A stretch of 64,000 bases of DNA from Pyxidicoccus xibeiensis (GCF_024198175.1 NZ_JAJVKV010000011.1:283670-347669), one strand, 5' to 3'; shown: positions 26,881-35,909, counted from the first letter of the stretch. The notes: a model not told the origin generated them from the sequence alone. Program-made: numbers and translations.

Positions 26881-26937
26881 GTCGTTCCTGGACGCGCGCT
26901 CTCTCCCCTCGCCCCTTCCACCGAGGAACCCGCGTCC

Positions 26938-28248
26938 ATGCCCCCATCCGCCATTCCGTCTCCGCGTCTCTTCGACCTGTCCCTGCCCGACCTGACGTTG
27001 GAGGCTGGCGCCCGTGTCACGAACCACCTGGTGCGCGGCTGGTGGTGGGGCCCCGAGGAGGACCTCCCGTGGCTCCACTCCCGCGCGCGCCTGCTCTCCG
27101 AGGACGAGGCCCGCGACAGCACTCTGCGCGTCGTCCGCCGCACCGTGGCCGAGCAGCGCCACGCCGTCGAGCAGACCCGCCGTCATGGCTCCGCCCGCCC
27201 GCCGTCCGCCGTGCCCACGGTGCTGGTGGTGCACGCGCTCACCGGAGACATGCGCGCGGGCGGTGAGGGAGGTTGGTGGGAGCCCGTCATCGGTCCAGGA
27301 CGCGCGCTGGACCCGAGCCGGGTGCGGCTGCTGTGCTTCAACAACCTGGGCTCCTGTTACGGAACCACCGGCCCCGCGGACGAGGGCTTCCCGAAGAGGA
27401 CGGACGACACGCGCTTCCCGCCGCCGCCCGCACTCCTCAAGGGGGACCTGCGCCAGGACGAGTCGCGGCTGCCCGCCACCCTCACCCCGTGGGACCAGGC
27501 GCGCGGCATCCTCCTGGCGCTGGATGCGCTGGGCGTGGACGAGGTGGCGCTCGTCACCGGCGGCTCACTCGGCGGGATGATTGTCCTCTGCCTCGCGGCG
27601 CTGGCCCCGGAGCGCTTCGCACGCATGGCCCCCATCGCCACGGCCGAGTCCGCCACGGCGTGGGTGGTGGGCTTCAACCACGTGGCGCGGCAGGCCGTGC
27701 TGCTGGACCCGGACTTCCCGGAGGCGCCGCACCGAGGGCTGGAGCTGGCGCGGCAGCTCGCCATGCTGACCTACCGCGCCGAGCCGGGCCTGGAGGCGGA
27801 CCAGGGCCGTCCTGCCGCGTGGTCCTCTCGCGCGCTCTACCCGGTGCAGAGCTACCTGGAGCACCAGGGGCGCAAGCTGGACGCGCGCTTCGACGCACGC
27901 GCTTACCTGTCGCTGCTGGGCGCCATGGACCACCACGACCTCGCGCGCGGGCCCGAGGGCGGCCTCGCCCGCATCCGTGCGAGCGCGCTGTGCGTGGGCA
28001 TCGACCAGGACCAGCTCTTCTTCCCCGCCCACATGGAGGCCCTGGCCCGGCGCCTGCGCGCCCTCGGACGCCACGCCGAGCACGCCCAGCTGTCCAGCCT
28101 CTACGGCCACGACGGCTTCCTCGTGGAGTGGGAGCCCATGGCCGCGCTGCTCACCCGCGCGCTCGCGCTGCCTGCCGGAACGGGCTTCGCGCCGCCGCTC
28201 CCCGCTCCTTCCACCGTCAGCCGCGTGCACGCACGCCACGGGGTGTAG
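26938..28248 (+). CDS. metX: Homoserine O-acetyltransferase (MetX)-like alpha/beta hydrolase
   Basis: 436 residues from the ATG at 26938. The frame is open from 26788, but that stretch is the structured leader. It has VVHALTGDMRAGGEG (oxyanion region), FNNLGSCYGTTGP, the nucleophile elbow GGSLGGMIVLC with Ser, and a late GIDQDQLFFP plus YGHDGFLVEW supplying Asp and His of the triad. These fit MetX, which acetylates homoserine for methionine synthesis. MetX relatives acting on serine (CysE-type) exist, so the exact acceptor is not certain. Confidence 0.88.
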   Translation: MPPSAIPSPRLFDLSLPDLTLEAGARVTNHLVRGWWWGPEEDLPWLHSRARLLSEDEARDSTLRVVRRTVAEQRHAVEQTRRHGSARPPSAVPTVLVVHALTGDMRAGGEGGWWEPVIGPGRALDPSRVRLLCFNNLGSCYGTTGPADEGFPKRTDDTRFPPPPALLKGDLRQDESRLPATLTPWDQARGILLALDALGVDEVALVTGGSLGGMIVLCLAALAPERFARMAPIATAESATAWVVGFNHVARQAVLLDPDFPEAPHRGLELARQLAMLTYRAEPGLEADQGRPAAWSSRALYPVQSYLEHQGRKLDARFDARAYLSLLGAMDHHDLARGPEGGLARIRASALCVGIDQDQLFFPAHMEALARRLRALGRHAEHAQLSSLYGHDGFLVEWEPMAALLTRALALPAGTGFAPPLPAPSTVSRVHARHGV

Positions 28249-28267
28249 GCCCGAGGAGCCGGGGGAC

Positions 28268-29359
28268 TCAGCCCACCTTGCGCTGCCCTGGCACCGTCGG
28301 CGGCTCGTGGTGGGACCAGGTGGGGGGCTCCGACTCGCAGGTGAAGGCGCGCAGCCGGCGGTACTCCGGGTACGACGCCTGGAGCATCAGCAAGTCCCCC
28401 GCCTGGATGACGTCATCGCCGCTCGGGTGGAGCTTCTCGTTGCTGCCCCGCACCAGGGACAGCGTCAGCGCGCCGAACCTGTCGCGCACGCTGGAGATGT
28501 TCAGCCCCGGCAGTCCCTCGCGCGCCTCGAACTGGGACACCACCATCAGGTGCTTGCCCAGGTGGAAGGAGTGGATGATGCGCGGGTCCATCGCCGCCAG
28601 CGCCATGGCCGGGGCCGCCAGCGACGAGCTGGAGAGCGCCTCCGCCTTGAACGTGTCGCGCACCTTGCCGCTCAGGTCGTCGTCGAACAGGCGGATGACC
28701 ACCCGGATGTCCGGGTTGAGCCTGCGCGCATCCAGGGCGATGTTGAGGTTGGCCAGGTCGTCGTCCGTGGCGCAGACGATGGCGGAGGCCTGCTTCACGT
28801 TGGTGCGCGGCAGGCACAGCGGGCTGCGCGTGTCGTCGATGAGCAGCGGCACCTGCTCGTCCCGCAGCGCGGAGACGAAGGCGGCGTCCTCGCGCTTCTC
28901 CACCACCACCACGTCCCGGCCCATCTCCCGCAGCTGCGCGACGACGCGGTAGCCCACCCGGCCCGCCCCGCACACCACGACGTGGCCCTTCATCGTCTCG
29001 GTGACCACCTCTATCCACTCCTTGTCGTTCTTGTGCCGGGCGAAGAAGAGGTAGGCGAAGCGCACCACGCCATCCACCACCAGGGCGATGCCCACCGGCG
29101 GAATCACCACGTTGAGCAGCTCGATGAGCCAGTCGTGCACGTACGGCAGCGACGGCTGGCCGTAGAGCAGGAAGTAGACGTGGTGCAGCCCCTCACCGAA
29201 GGAGATGCCCGTCCCGTCCGGCCCCACGTAGCGCCAGTGGAACAGCAGCGGCCCCAGCAGGAACAGCCCCGCCGACATCACCAGCGTCGTGCGGAAGCGC
29301 CGCACGAGGGCCCGCAGGTAGAGCAGGTTGGCCCGGAGGTTCCTGCGGGTGTCCACCAT
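28268..29359 (-). CDS. Potassium-channel-like membrane protein with RCK (TrkA) domains, no TVGYG filter
   Basis: 363 residues from the ATG at 29359. The N-terminal part has a basic segment, then helices TTLVMSAGLFLLGPLLF and NVVIPPVGIALVVDGVVRFA. Between them, where Kch-type channels have TVGYGD, the sequence is VYFLLYGQPSLPYVHDW. The cytoplasmic part is a TrkA-N Rossmann domain (VVVCGAGRVGYRVV) followed by a TrkA-C domain ending GDDVIQAGDLLMLQ. It could be an unusual channel or a ligand-sensing membrane protein. It lies 14 nt downstream of tatC and is probably co-transcribed with the Tat genes. Confidence 0.85.
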   Translation of the reverse strand: MVDTRRNLRANLLYLRALVRRFRTTLVMSAGLFLLGPLLFHWRYVGPDGTGISFGEGLHHVYFLLYGQPSLPYVHDWLIELLNVVIPPVGIALVVDGVVRFAYLFFARHKNDKEWIEVVTETMKGHVVVCGAGRVGYRVVAQLREMGRDVVVVEKREDAAFVSALRDEQVPLLIDDTRSPLCLPRTNVKQASAIVCATDDDLANLNIALDARRLNPDIRVVIRLFDDDLSGKVRDTFKAEALSSSSLAAPAMALAAMDPRIIHSFHLGKHLMVVSQFEAREGLPGLNISSVRDRFGALTLSLVRGSNEKLHPSGDDVIQAGDLLMLQASYPEYRRLRAFTCESEPPTWSHHEPPTVPGQRKVG

Positions 29360-29373
29360 GACGCCTCCGCGGC

Positions 29374-30585
29374 TCAGGACGCCGGGGTGATGCCGGTTTC
29401 CGCCGCGTTGCGCGCCCGCCGCCGCTCCACCAGCCACACCAGCAACACGCCCAGCTCGTAGCAGAGCAGCATGGGGCCGGCCATCAGCGACAGGTTCACC
29501 ACGTCTCCGGTGGGGGTGATGATGGCCGCGGCGATGAGGCACACCACGAAGGCGTGGCGCTGGTACTTGAAGAGCCACCTCGACTGCACCACGCCCACCA
29601 CGCCCAGCAGCGCCATCACCAGCGGCAGCTCGAAGATGATGCCGAAGGCCAGGATGAGCAGCAGCACCAGCGACAGCTGCTCGTGCATGGTCAGCATGGG
29701 CCGCGTCCAGCGCGCCGCCTCATGCAGCGCGTTCGCCGCCGCCAGCTCCTTCTCCAGCTTCCACAGCCCCGCCAGCTCCTCCGTGCGCGTGGGCGCCACG
29801 CCCGCCAGCAGGCTCGCCGCCGCGTCCATGGCCGCCGACGCGGCCACGTAGTCCTGGCGGGCATACGCCGTCACCGCCTCCACCCGCTTCTCCACCGCCT
29901 GCCGCAGCACGTTCCGCTCGGCCACGCCGTAGCCGTCCGCCGCCGCGTCCAGCAGCTTGCCCAGCCCGTCCATCCGGGACTTGAGCTCCACCGAGGCCGA
30001 GGGCGCCCGCTCCGGCGCCGGGGCCTGGCCCTCTCCTTCCGCGCGGAGGCTGGTGCTCGTCTCCCTGGCCAGCAGGCCCGCCCGCTCGGCGTCACCCACG
30101 CGCAGGAAGCGCAGGGCGTCGTCCGCGCGCAGCCGGGCCGTGTCCAGCCGCTGCTCCAGCGCCAGCGTCTCCTCCTCGTTGAGGAGGAACTTGAACATGG
30201 AGGGCAGCACCGCGAAGTAGCAGAAGGCCGCGCCCAGCAGGAACGCGATGGAGCCGAACGCCACGAAGGGCGCGGCGTAGCGGCGCTCCTCCGGATACAG
30301 CCCGGGCGACACGAAGCCCCAGATCTGCATCAGGATGACGGGCGTGGTGAGGAAGATGCCGCAGTACACGCCCACCTTCATGAGGACGTTCAGCTCCTCG
30401 ATGCCGGACGTGTAGATGAGGGCGCGGTTGCCCTCGGGCAGCGCGTCCAGCACCGGGCGCATCAGCACGCCGAAGATGGGCTTGGCGAAGAGCAGCGACA
30501 CGGTGCCCAGCACCAGCACCGCGATGGTGCACCGGAACAGGCGCGAGCGGAGCTCCGTGAGGTGCTCCGCCAGGCTCATCCGCAT
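29374..30585 (-). CDS. tatC: Twin-arginine translocase TatC with large periplasmic insert
   Basis: 403 residues, whereas TatC is usually 240-280. The N-terminus MRMSLAEHLTELRSRL and the loop GFVSPGLYPEERR are signature TatC, as is the conserved Glu in FGIIFELPLVMALLG. An extra segment of about 155 residues (roughly 136-290) lies between TM3 and TM4 in the second periplasmic loop. It is Ala/Glu/Arg-rich and probably helical coiled-coil. TatC receives twin-arginine signal peptides with TatB. The tatB gene is directly upstream. It uses an ATG at 30585. Confidence 0.93.
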   Translation of the reverse strand: MRMSLAEHLTELRSRLFRCTIAVLVLGTVSLLFAKPIFGVLMRPVLDALPEGNRALIYTSGIEELNVLMKVGVYCGIFLTTPVILMQIWGFVSPGLYPEERRYAAPFVAFGSIAFLLGAAFCYFAVLPSMFKFLLNEEETLALEQRLDTARLRADDALRFLRVGDAERAGLLARETSTSLRAEGEGQAPAPERAPSASVELKSRMDGLGKLLDAAADGYGVAERNVLRQAVEKRVEAVTAYARQDYVAASAAMDAAASLLAGVAPTRTEELAGLWKLEKELAAANALHEAARWTRPMLTMHEQLSLVLLLILAFGIIFELPLVMALLGVVGVVQSRWLFKYQRHAFVVCLIAAAIITPTGDVVNLSLMAGPMLLCYELGVLLVWLVERRRARNAAETGITPAS

Positions 30586-30621
30586 CTCGGGTTCAGGGGC
30601 GACAGGCGGGGGACTCAGGGC

Positions 30622-31197
30622 TCAGCTCCGTTTGGACGCGTTGCGCGCCACCGTGCCGGGCACGGGCACCGGCGTGTCAGGGGTAGGCACCACCGGCTCG
30701 GCCGCGGCCGAGGCCTCCGCGGGCGCATGGAGCGCCGAGGCCTCCAGCTCCCGGGGGCCGTTCAGGTCCATCTCCAGCACCTGCGTCCCGGAAGCCGGAG
30801 CCTGCGCGCCGGGCTCGGGAAGCGCGGCGAGCGCGCCGGCCTCGGGAGCCACCGCGAGCGCATCCGGGGTGCCCGGGGCGAGGCCTTCCGGAGCCCCCAG
30901 CATGGGTGAGCCCGGCGCGGGGAGCGCGGGCCCTTCCGGCGGGACCAGGGGCGAGGAGGGGCTGTAGGCGAATGGCGTACCTGGACGGACGGGCGGAGCC
31001 GTGGGCTCGCGCGAGATGTCCTGGTCCATGGTGTAGAACTCGCGCTCCACCACGTTGCGGACCTCGTCCGTCTGGCGGCGGAACTCGCGCATGAACTTCC
31101 CGAGGCCGCGCGCCAGCTCGGGCAGCCGCGTCGGCCCGAGGATGAGCAGCGCGGCCACCAGGATGAGCATCATTTCGCCTGCGCCGATGTTGAACAT
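30622..31197 (-). CDS. tatB: TatA/TatB-family subunit, probably TatB
   Basis: 191 residues from the ATG at 31197, giving MFNIGAGEMMLILVAALLIL; the upstream extension would precede the membrane anchor. A short transmembrane helix, the GPTRLPELARGLG amphipathic-helix motif and a Glu at position 8 (a TatB-associated residue) are present. The C-terminal about 120 residues are Pro/Ala-rich and likely disordered, longer than TatA. It lies 36 nt upstream of tatC. TatA may be encoded elsewhere. Confidence 0.88.
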   Translation of the reverse strand: MFNIGAGEMMLILVAALLILGPTRLPELARGLGKFMREFRRQTDEVRNVVEREFYTMDQDISREPTAPPVRPGTPFAYSPSSPLVPPEGPALPAPGSPMLGAPEGLAPGTPDALAVAPEAGALAALPEPGAQAPASGTQVLEMDLNGPRELEASALHAPAEASAAAEPVVPTPDTPVPVPGTVARNASKRS

Positions 31198-31330
31198 GTC
31201 CTGACGCGCTCCCCGGAAGGCAGCCTGGGTTATCGCGCCTGGGGCCGGCGGGCGCAACCGCTCGTCTCGTCCGGACGTCCGCCCGCTACCGTGGGAGGGC
31301 GCCAGGCAGCCAGGGGGACGGGCGGCCCTG

Positions 31331-32614
31331 CTACTGGTGGGGGTGGGCCTCCGGGGACAGGGGGACGGCCATCCCCTGGGCGGGGGGCACCGCCAGGGCG
31401 CGCGCCCGCTCCCGGGAGCGCACCCGCCGCTCCACCACCCACAGCATGGGGGGCACCAGCAGCGTCAGGCCCATGGAGACCCCCGCCACCCAGGGCATGC
31501 CGCCCAGCGTGCCGTCCGGCAGGTCGGTCAGCAGCTTCACGCTGACGAAGGCGCCCACGGCGGCGGCCATGTGCTGGATGGCGGACTGCAGGGACATGAA
31601 GCGCGCGCGGACCGGGTTGTCCGGCACGCGCGAGGTGAGCGTGTTGTAGGCGACGTTGCGCATGCCCATGGCCAGCATGAAGGCCATGAAGAGCACCGGC
31701 ACCGGCAGCCAGCGCGGGTAGTGCACGAAGCCCACGTCCGTGGACACCACGGCCAGCACCGAGCCCACCGTGCCCACCACGAAGGCGCCGTGCCGGTCCA
31801 CCATGGGGCCCGCCACCCGCAGCGTGGCGAAGCTCACCAGCCCGCCCACGAAGTACGCGAGCTTCAGGCTCTCGCGCGGATAGCCCAGGTTCTGCTGCAC
31901 GTAGGCGGAGATGTTGGGGATGATGACGAAGCTCGCCATCATCACCACCGCCGTCATCAGATACGACAGCTGCACGTCCGTGCGGCCCAGCAGCTCCAGC
32001 ACGCCGACCTTGCGCGCCGCCGGGTGCGCCTGCTCCAGGTGCCCGCGCACCGGGGGCAGCAGGAAGATGGCGCCGGCCGCCACCAGGAGCCCCAGCCCCG
32101 CCACCACGAAGAAGGGCATCCGCCAGCCGCCCCACTCCGCCATCGCCAGCGCCAGGGGCACGCCGAGGATGGACGCCACGGAGAAGGCCCCCATCACCGC
32201 GCCCAGCGCCCGCCCGCGCCGCTCCACCGGCACCAGGTCCGCGATGATGGACAGCGACAGCGACGTGGCCGGCCCGCCGAAGATGCCCGCCGCCACGCGC
32301 GCCAGCAGCAGCGTGGTGAGCCCCGTGGCCAGGCCGCCCGCCGCGGTGGCCACCACCAGCCCCAGCATGGACACCGCCAGCGCCTTGCGCCTGTCATAGC
32401 GGTCCAGGAAGTAGCCGCCCGCCAGCCCCGCCACGCTCGCCGCCGCCGTGTAGGCGCCGCCGATGGTCCCGATGTGCGAGGCGGCGATGCCCAGCCCCTT
32501 CGCGAAGTCCGGGCCCAGCGGCATCACCATCACGAAGTCCAGGATGTTGACGAACTGGACCGCGCCGATGAGGAACACCACCGCGCGCTCGGAGACCTGT
32601 CTGCCCGTCGCCAT
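31331..32614 (-). CDS. MFS transporter
   Basis: 427 residues with 12 predicted helices. The start at 32614 was chosen over 32635 because AGGAGAGGC lies just before it. The helix 2-3 loop GYFLDRYDRRKAL matches the MFS signature GxxxDRxGRR, and MPLGPDFAKGLG follows helix 1. It most resembles the DHA1-type drug/arabinose efflux families. Substrate unknown. It is monocistronic, between tatB and the chemoreceptor gene. Confidence 0.9.
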   Translation of the reverse strand: MATGRQVSERAVVFLIGAVQFVNILDFVMVMPLGPDFAKGLGIAASHIGTIGGAYTAAASVAGLAGGYFLDRYDRRKALAVSMLGLVVATAAGGLATGLTTLLLARVAAGIFGGPATSLSLSIIADLVPVERRGRALGAVMGAFSVASILGVPLALAMAEWGGWRMPFFVVAGLGLLVAAGAIFLLPPVRGHLEQAHPAARKVGVLELLGRTDVQLSYLMTAVVMMASFVIIPNISAYVQQNLGYPRESLKLAYFVGGLVSFATLRVAGPMVDRHGAFVVGTVGSVLAVVSTDVGFVHYPRWLPVPVLFMAFMLAMGMRNVAYNTLTSRVPDNPVRARFMSLQSAIQHMAAAVGAFVSVKLLTDLPDGTLGGMPWVAGVSMGLTLLVPPMLWVVERRVRSRERARALAVPPAQGMAVPLSPEAHPHQ

Positions 32615-32653
32615 GTGCCGCCTCTCCTGAGCCATTCCCGCCCTGCGCGCCCC

Positions 32654-34735
32654 CTACACCCGGAAGCGGCGCACCTCGGCGCGCAGGATTTCCGCCTGCC
32701 GCTGGAGGTTGTCGATGGCCTCCTCCAGCTGGCGCACCGAGCGCGTCTGGTGCTCCGACACGCCCTTGATGGTCTCCACCGCCTTGAGCACCTGCTCGCT
32801 GCCCTTGGTCTGCTCCTTCTGGGCGCGGTTCAGGTGCGTCACCATCTCGTTGATGCTCTCGATGGAGCGGGTGATCTGCTTGCTGCCGTGCGCCTGCTCC
32901 TGGCTGCTGCGCTGCACGTGGGCGGTGAGCGCCTTCATCTTCTCCGCGCTCTTCATGATCTGCTCGCCGCCCTTGGCCTGCTCGTTGGAGGCCTTGGAGA
33001 TCTGCGACACCGTCTCGCTGATGCGGTGGATGGAGGCCGTCACCTGCTTGCTGCCGCGTGCCTGCTCCACGGTGGCGCGGGCAATGGCCTTCACCATCTG
33101 CGTGGACTTCTGGGTGCTGTCGTTGATTTTACGCAGCGCCCCTTCCGCCTCGCGGCCCAGCTGCACGCCCTCCTCCACGTTGCGCACGCCCTGGTTCATC
33201 ACCACCACGGCGTTGCGGCTCTCCTCCTGGATGCTGCGGATGAGCTCGGCGATTTCCTTCGTGGACGCGCCGGTGCGCTCGGCCAGGTCCTTGATCTCCT
33301 CGGCCACCACCGCGAAGCCCTTGCCGTGCTCGCCCGCCTGCGCGGCGATGATGGCGGCGTTGAGCGCCAGGAGGTTGGTCTGCTCCGCCACGTCGTCGAT
33401 GACGTTGAGGATGTTGCCAATCTCGGAGATGCGCCGCCCCAGGCTGTCGATGACGCCCGCGGCCGTGCGGCTGGTGTCCTTGATGCGGTCGATGCCGGAC
33501 AGCGTCTTGCGCAGGGACTCCACACCCGTCTGCGCGTCCTCGAAGACCTGCTCGGACAGCCGCGCCGTCTCCTTGGCGTTGGCCTCCACCTGGCCGATGG
33601 CGGCGTCCATCTGGCTGATGGCCGAGGACGTCTCCTCCGTGGAGGCGGACAGCTCCTGGATGTTCTTGGCCACCTCCTTGATGGAGAACGTCATCTCTTC
33701 GATGGCGCTGGTGGTCTCCTCCACGCTGGCGGCCATGGCCTGGACGTTCTCCGCCACCTCGTCGTTGGTGGCGGCCATCTCCATGATGGAGGAGCTGCTC
33801 TCCTCGGCGCTCTGGTAGAGGACCTCGACATTCTCCGCGATGCCGCGCAGCGAGGCCATCATCTCCACCATGGAGGAGGACGTCTCCTCCACGCGGGCCT
33901 GCACGGTGGAGGCGCCGGTGGACACGGTGGTGCCGGTGCGGTGGATCTGCTCGACGACGCCGGCCACCACGTCCGACACGCCGCGCACCCGGCCCAGCGT
34001 GTCGCGCCAGCTCTGGGCAATGCGGTTGAGCGCCTCGGCCAAGAGGCCCAGCTCGTCCCGCGTCCCCACCTCCACCCGGCCGGTGAGGTCCGCCTCCGCC
34101 AGCCGGCGCGCCATGGTCATCATCGCGTCCAGCGGCACGAGGATGAACGCGCGGGAGATGAAGAAGGCCACCACCAGGAAGAGCGCCAGGCCGATGCCGA
34201 ACGCCAGCAGCACCAGCTGGCGCAGCTCGCTGACGAACGTGTCCATGGTGGAGAAGTCCACCACCACCAGCGCCTGCCCCTCCCCGCTCTCCCGCAGCGA
34301 CACCTCGCTGGTGGCGAGCTTGTCGCCGTTCTCGAAGCGCAGCTCCTCCAGCGACTTTCCTTCCGAGCGGGCCTTCGCCAGCTCCGGCAGGAACCAGCCA
34401 GGGGGCGGCGAGGGGTGGGTGGCCACCACCCGGCCGTCAGCGGAGAGAAGGGCGAGCACGTCGAAGTCGTCGTCCCCGGCGAGCACGCTCTCCAGGGTCT
34501 TCGCCAGATCCGCCTCGGGCTGAGCGGCCAGCACGCTGGCAATCTGCTGCGCCTTGTCCTCGCCATGGGTCATCAGGCGCGTCGCCAGGTGGTCCTCGAC
34601 CCGCGACGGGATGACGAAGTAGAGCGTCCCGAGGATGAGGGCGAGGACCAGGGCGAAGGAGCCGAGCAGCAGGCTTCGCAGGCCGGGTTTCTTGAAGCGT
34701 TGAGCCAAGCCGGGGCACTGTAGGGAGGGAATCAC
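32654..34735 (-). CDS. Methyl-accepting chemotaxis protein
   Basis: 693 residues. TM1 at about 20-43 (LLLGSFALVLALILGTLYFV) and TM2 at about 170-198 (LVLLAFGIGLALFLVVAFFI) flank a periplasmic sensor of some 125 residues. A HAMP linker follows, then a long helical signalling domain. The kinase-contact tip is recognisable as VIDDVAEQTNLLALNAAI with AGEHGKGFAVVAEEIKDLAE. The helices beyond the tip are long. No C-terminal NWETF-type pentapeptide is seen. The ligand is unknown; there are no che genes adjacent, so it must feed a remote pathway. Divergent from the deacetylase gene. Confidence 0.95.
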   Translation of the reverse strand: MIPSLQCPGLAQRFKKPGLRSLLLGSFALVLALILGTLYFVIPSRVEDHLATRLMTHGEDKAQQIASVLAAQPEADLAKTLESVLAGDDDFDVLALLSADGRVVATHPSPPPGWFLPELAKARSEGKSLEELRFENGDKLATSEVSLRESGEGQALVVVDFSTMDTFVSELRQLVLLAFGIGLALFLVVAFFISRAFILVPLDAMMTMARRLAEADLTGRVEVGTRDELGLLAEALNRIAQSWRDTLGRVRGVSDVVAGVVEQIHRTGTTVSTGASTVQARVEETSSSMVEMMASLRGIAENVEVLYQSAEESSSSIMEMAATNDEVAENVQAMAASVEETTSAIEEMTFSIKEVAKNIQELSASTEETSSAISQMDAAIGQVEANAKETARLSEQVFEDAQTGVESLRKTLSGIDRIKDTSRTAAGVIDSLGRRISEIGNILNVIDDVAEQTNLLALNAAIIAAQAGEHGKGFAVVAEEIKDLAERTGASTKEIAELIRSIQEESRNAVVVMNQGVRNVEEGVQLGREAEGALRKINDSTQKSTQMVKAIARATVEQARGSKQVTASIHRISETVSQISKASNEQAKGGEQIMKSAEKMKALTAHVQRSSQEQAHGSKQITRSIESINEMVTHLNRAQKEQTKGSEQVLKAVETIKGVSEHQTRSVRQLEEAIDNLQRQAEILRAEVRRFRV

Positions 34736-34776
34736 CGGCAGGGCAAGGACCGAGACCCGGCCGGCCCTCCAGGGAC

Positions 34777-34806
34777 CTGACTTCCATCCGTATGGATGCG
34801 TAAGGT
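34777..34806 (+). promoter_or_regulatory. Candidate promoter with internal dyad for deacetylase gene
   Basis: CTGACT (34777-34782) and TAAGGT (34801-34806) are spaced by 18 nt. The dyad CATCC-GTAT-GGATG (34785-34798) fills the spacer, as an operator between -35 and -10 would. A start about 7 nt after the -10 falls almost on the ATG at 34815, so the mRNA may be leaderless, and no SD is present. Confidence 0.45.
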
Positions 34807-34814
34807 TCTAAGTG

Positions 34815-35840
34815 ATGACCGCTACGCTCCTGCTCACCGACCCCCTCTTCCTCCAGCACGACCCCGGAGAGGGCCACCCGGAGTCCCCTGCGCGGCTCCA
34901 GCGCGTGCTGGGGGTGCTGGCCAGTACCCCCGTCCAGGGCACGGTGATGGCGTCGCCCCGCTCGGCCACGCGCGAGGAGCTGGCCTCGGTGCACACCCCT
35001 GAGCTGCTCGCCTACCTGGGGCGCCTGAGCGGGCACGAGGCGCGGATAGACCCGGACACGAAGGTGTCGCCGGACAGCGTGGACGCGGCGCGCCTGGCAG
35101 CGGGGGCCTCCGTGCAGGCCGTGGAGGCCGTCATGGCCGGCCACGCGCGCAATGCCTTCGCGCTGGTGCGCCCGCCGGGGCACCACGCCGAGCCCGGCCG
35201 CGCCATGGGCTTCTGCCTGTTCAACAACGTGGCCGTCGCCGCCGAGGCCGGGCGCAAGCTGGGCGCCGAGCGCGTCCTGGTGCTCGACTGGGACGTGCAC
35301 CACGGCAACGGCACGCAGGCGGCGTTCTACGGGCGGCGCGACGTGATGTACCAGTCCATCCACCAGTACCCCTACTACCCGGGCACCGGCGCCGCGCCCG
35401 AGGTGGGCGTGGGCGCGGGCGAGGGCTACACGCTCAACGTGGGCCTGCCCGGCGGCAACTCGGACGCCGACTACGGCATGATTTTCGAGGAGCTGCTGCT
35501 GCCGGTGGCCGAGGCGTACCGGCCGCAGCTGGTGCTGGTGTCCGCGGGCTTCGACCCGCACCAGCATGACCCGATTGGCGGCATGGACCTCACCGAGCGC
35601 GGCTTCGCCGCCATGTGCTCGGCGATGAAGTCCCTGGCCGAGCGCGTCTGTGATGGCCGGCTGGTGCTGCTGCTGGAGGGAGGCTACTCGCTGGAGGGGC
35701 TCTCCCAGTCCGTGCACGCCTGCGTGGAGGTGCTCGCCGGACGCAGGGACGGCTTCCCCACCGGCCCCACGCACGCGGACGCGAAGCAGGCGCTCACCGC
35801 CAGCCGCGAGGCGCTGCGGCCGTACTGGTCCATGCTGTAG
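34815..35840 (+). CDS. Histone deacetylase-like (acetoin utilisation/HDAC family) hydrolase
   Basis: 341 residues from ATG 34815 (GTG 34812 is the preceding codon). The zinc site and charge-relay are complete: LVRPPGHHAEPGRAMGFCLF with the catalytic His pair, VLDWDVHHGNGTQAAFY with Asp and His ligands, and LVSAGFDPHQHDP with the second Asp. The family removes acetyl groups from proteins, polyamines or small amides. The bacterial substrate is not deducible here. It is monocistronic, preceded by a dyad-containing promoter and followed by a hairpin. Confidence 0.92.
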   Translation: MTATLLLTDPLFLQHDPGEGHPESPARLQRVLGVLASTPVQGTVMASPRSATREELASVHTPELLAYLGRLSGHEARIDPDTKVSPDSVDAARLAAGASVQAVEAVMAGHARNAFALVRPPGHHAEPGRAMGFCLFNNVAVAAEAGRKLGAERVLVLDWDVHHGNGTQAAFYGRRDVMYQSIHQYPYYPGTGAAPEVGVGAGEGYTLNVGLPGGNSDADYGMIFEELLLPVAEAYRPQLVLVSAGFDPHQHDPIGGMDLTERGFAAMCSAMKSLAERVCDGRLVLLLEGGYSLEGLSQSVHACVEVLAGRRDGFPTGPTHADAKQALTASREALRPYWSML

Positions 35841-35893
35841 GCAGGCAGCGCGCATTGCTCCGTCATCCGTGGCCCAGAGTGTCACCACCGGCC

Positions 35894-35909
35894 GGGGTGC
35901 CCACACCCC
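35894..35909 (+). terminator. Hairpin after deacetylase gene
   Basis: GGGGTG (35894-35899) pairs perfectly with CACCCC (35904-35909) around a CCCA loop, 54 nt after the stop. The rest of the 223-nt gap before the SH3 gene shows nothing clear apart from A/T-richer stretches near 35920 and 36040 that could hold the cassette promoter. Confidence 0.4.

Noticed and set aside
26788..26937. N-terminal extension of the MetX frame by 50 residues
   Set aside because: The added sequence is Pro/Ser-rich, absent from the MetX family, and coincides with the structured leader RNA.
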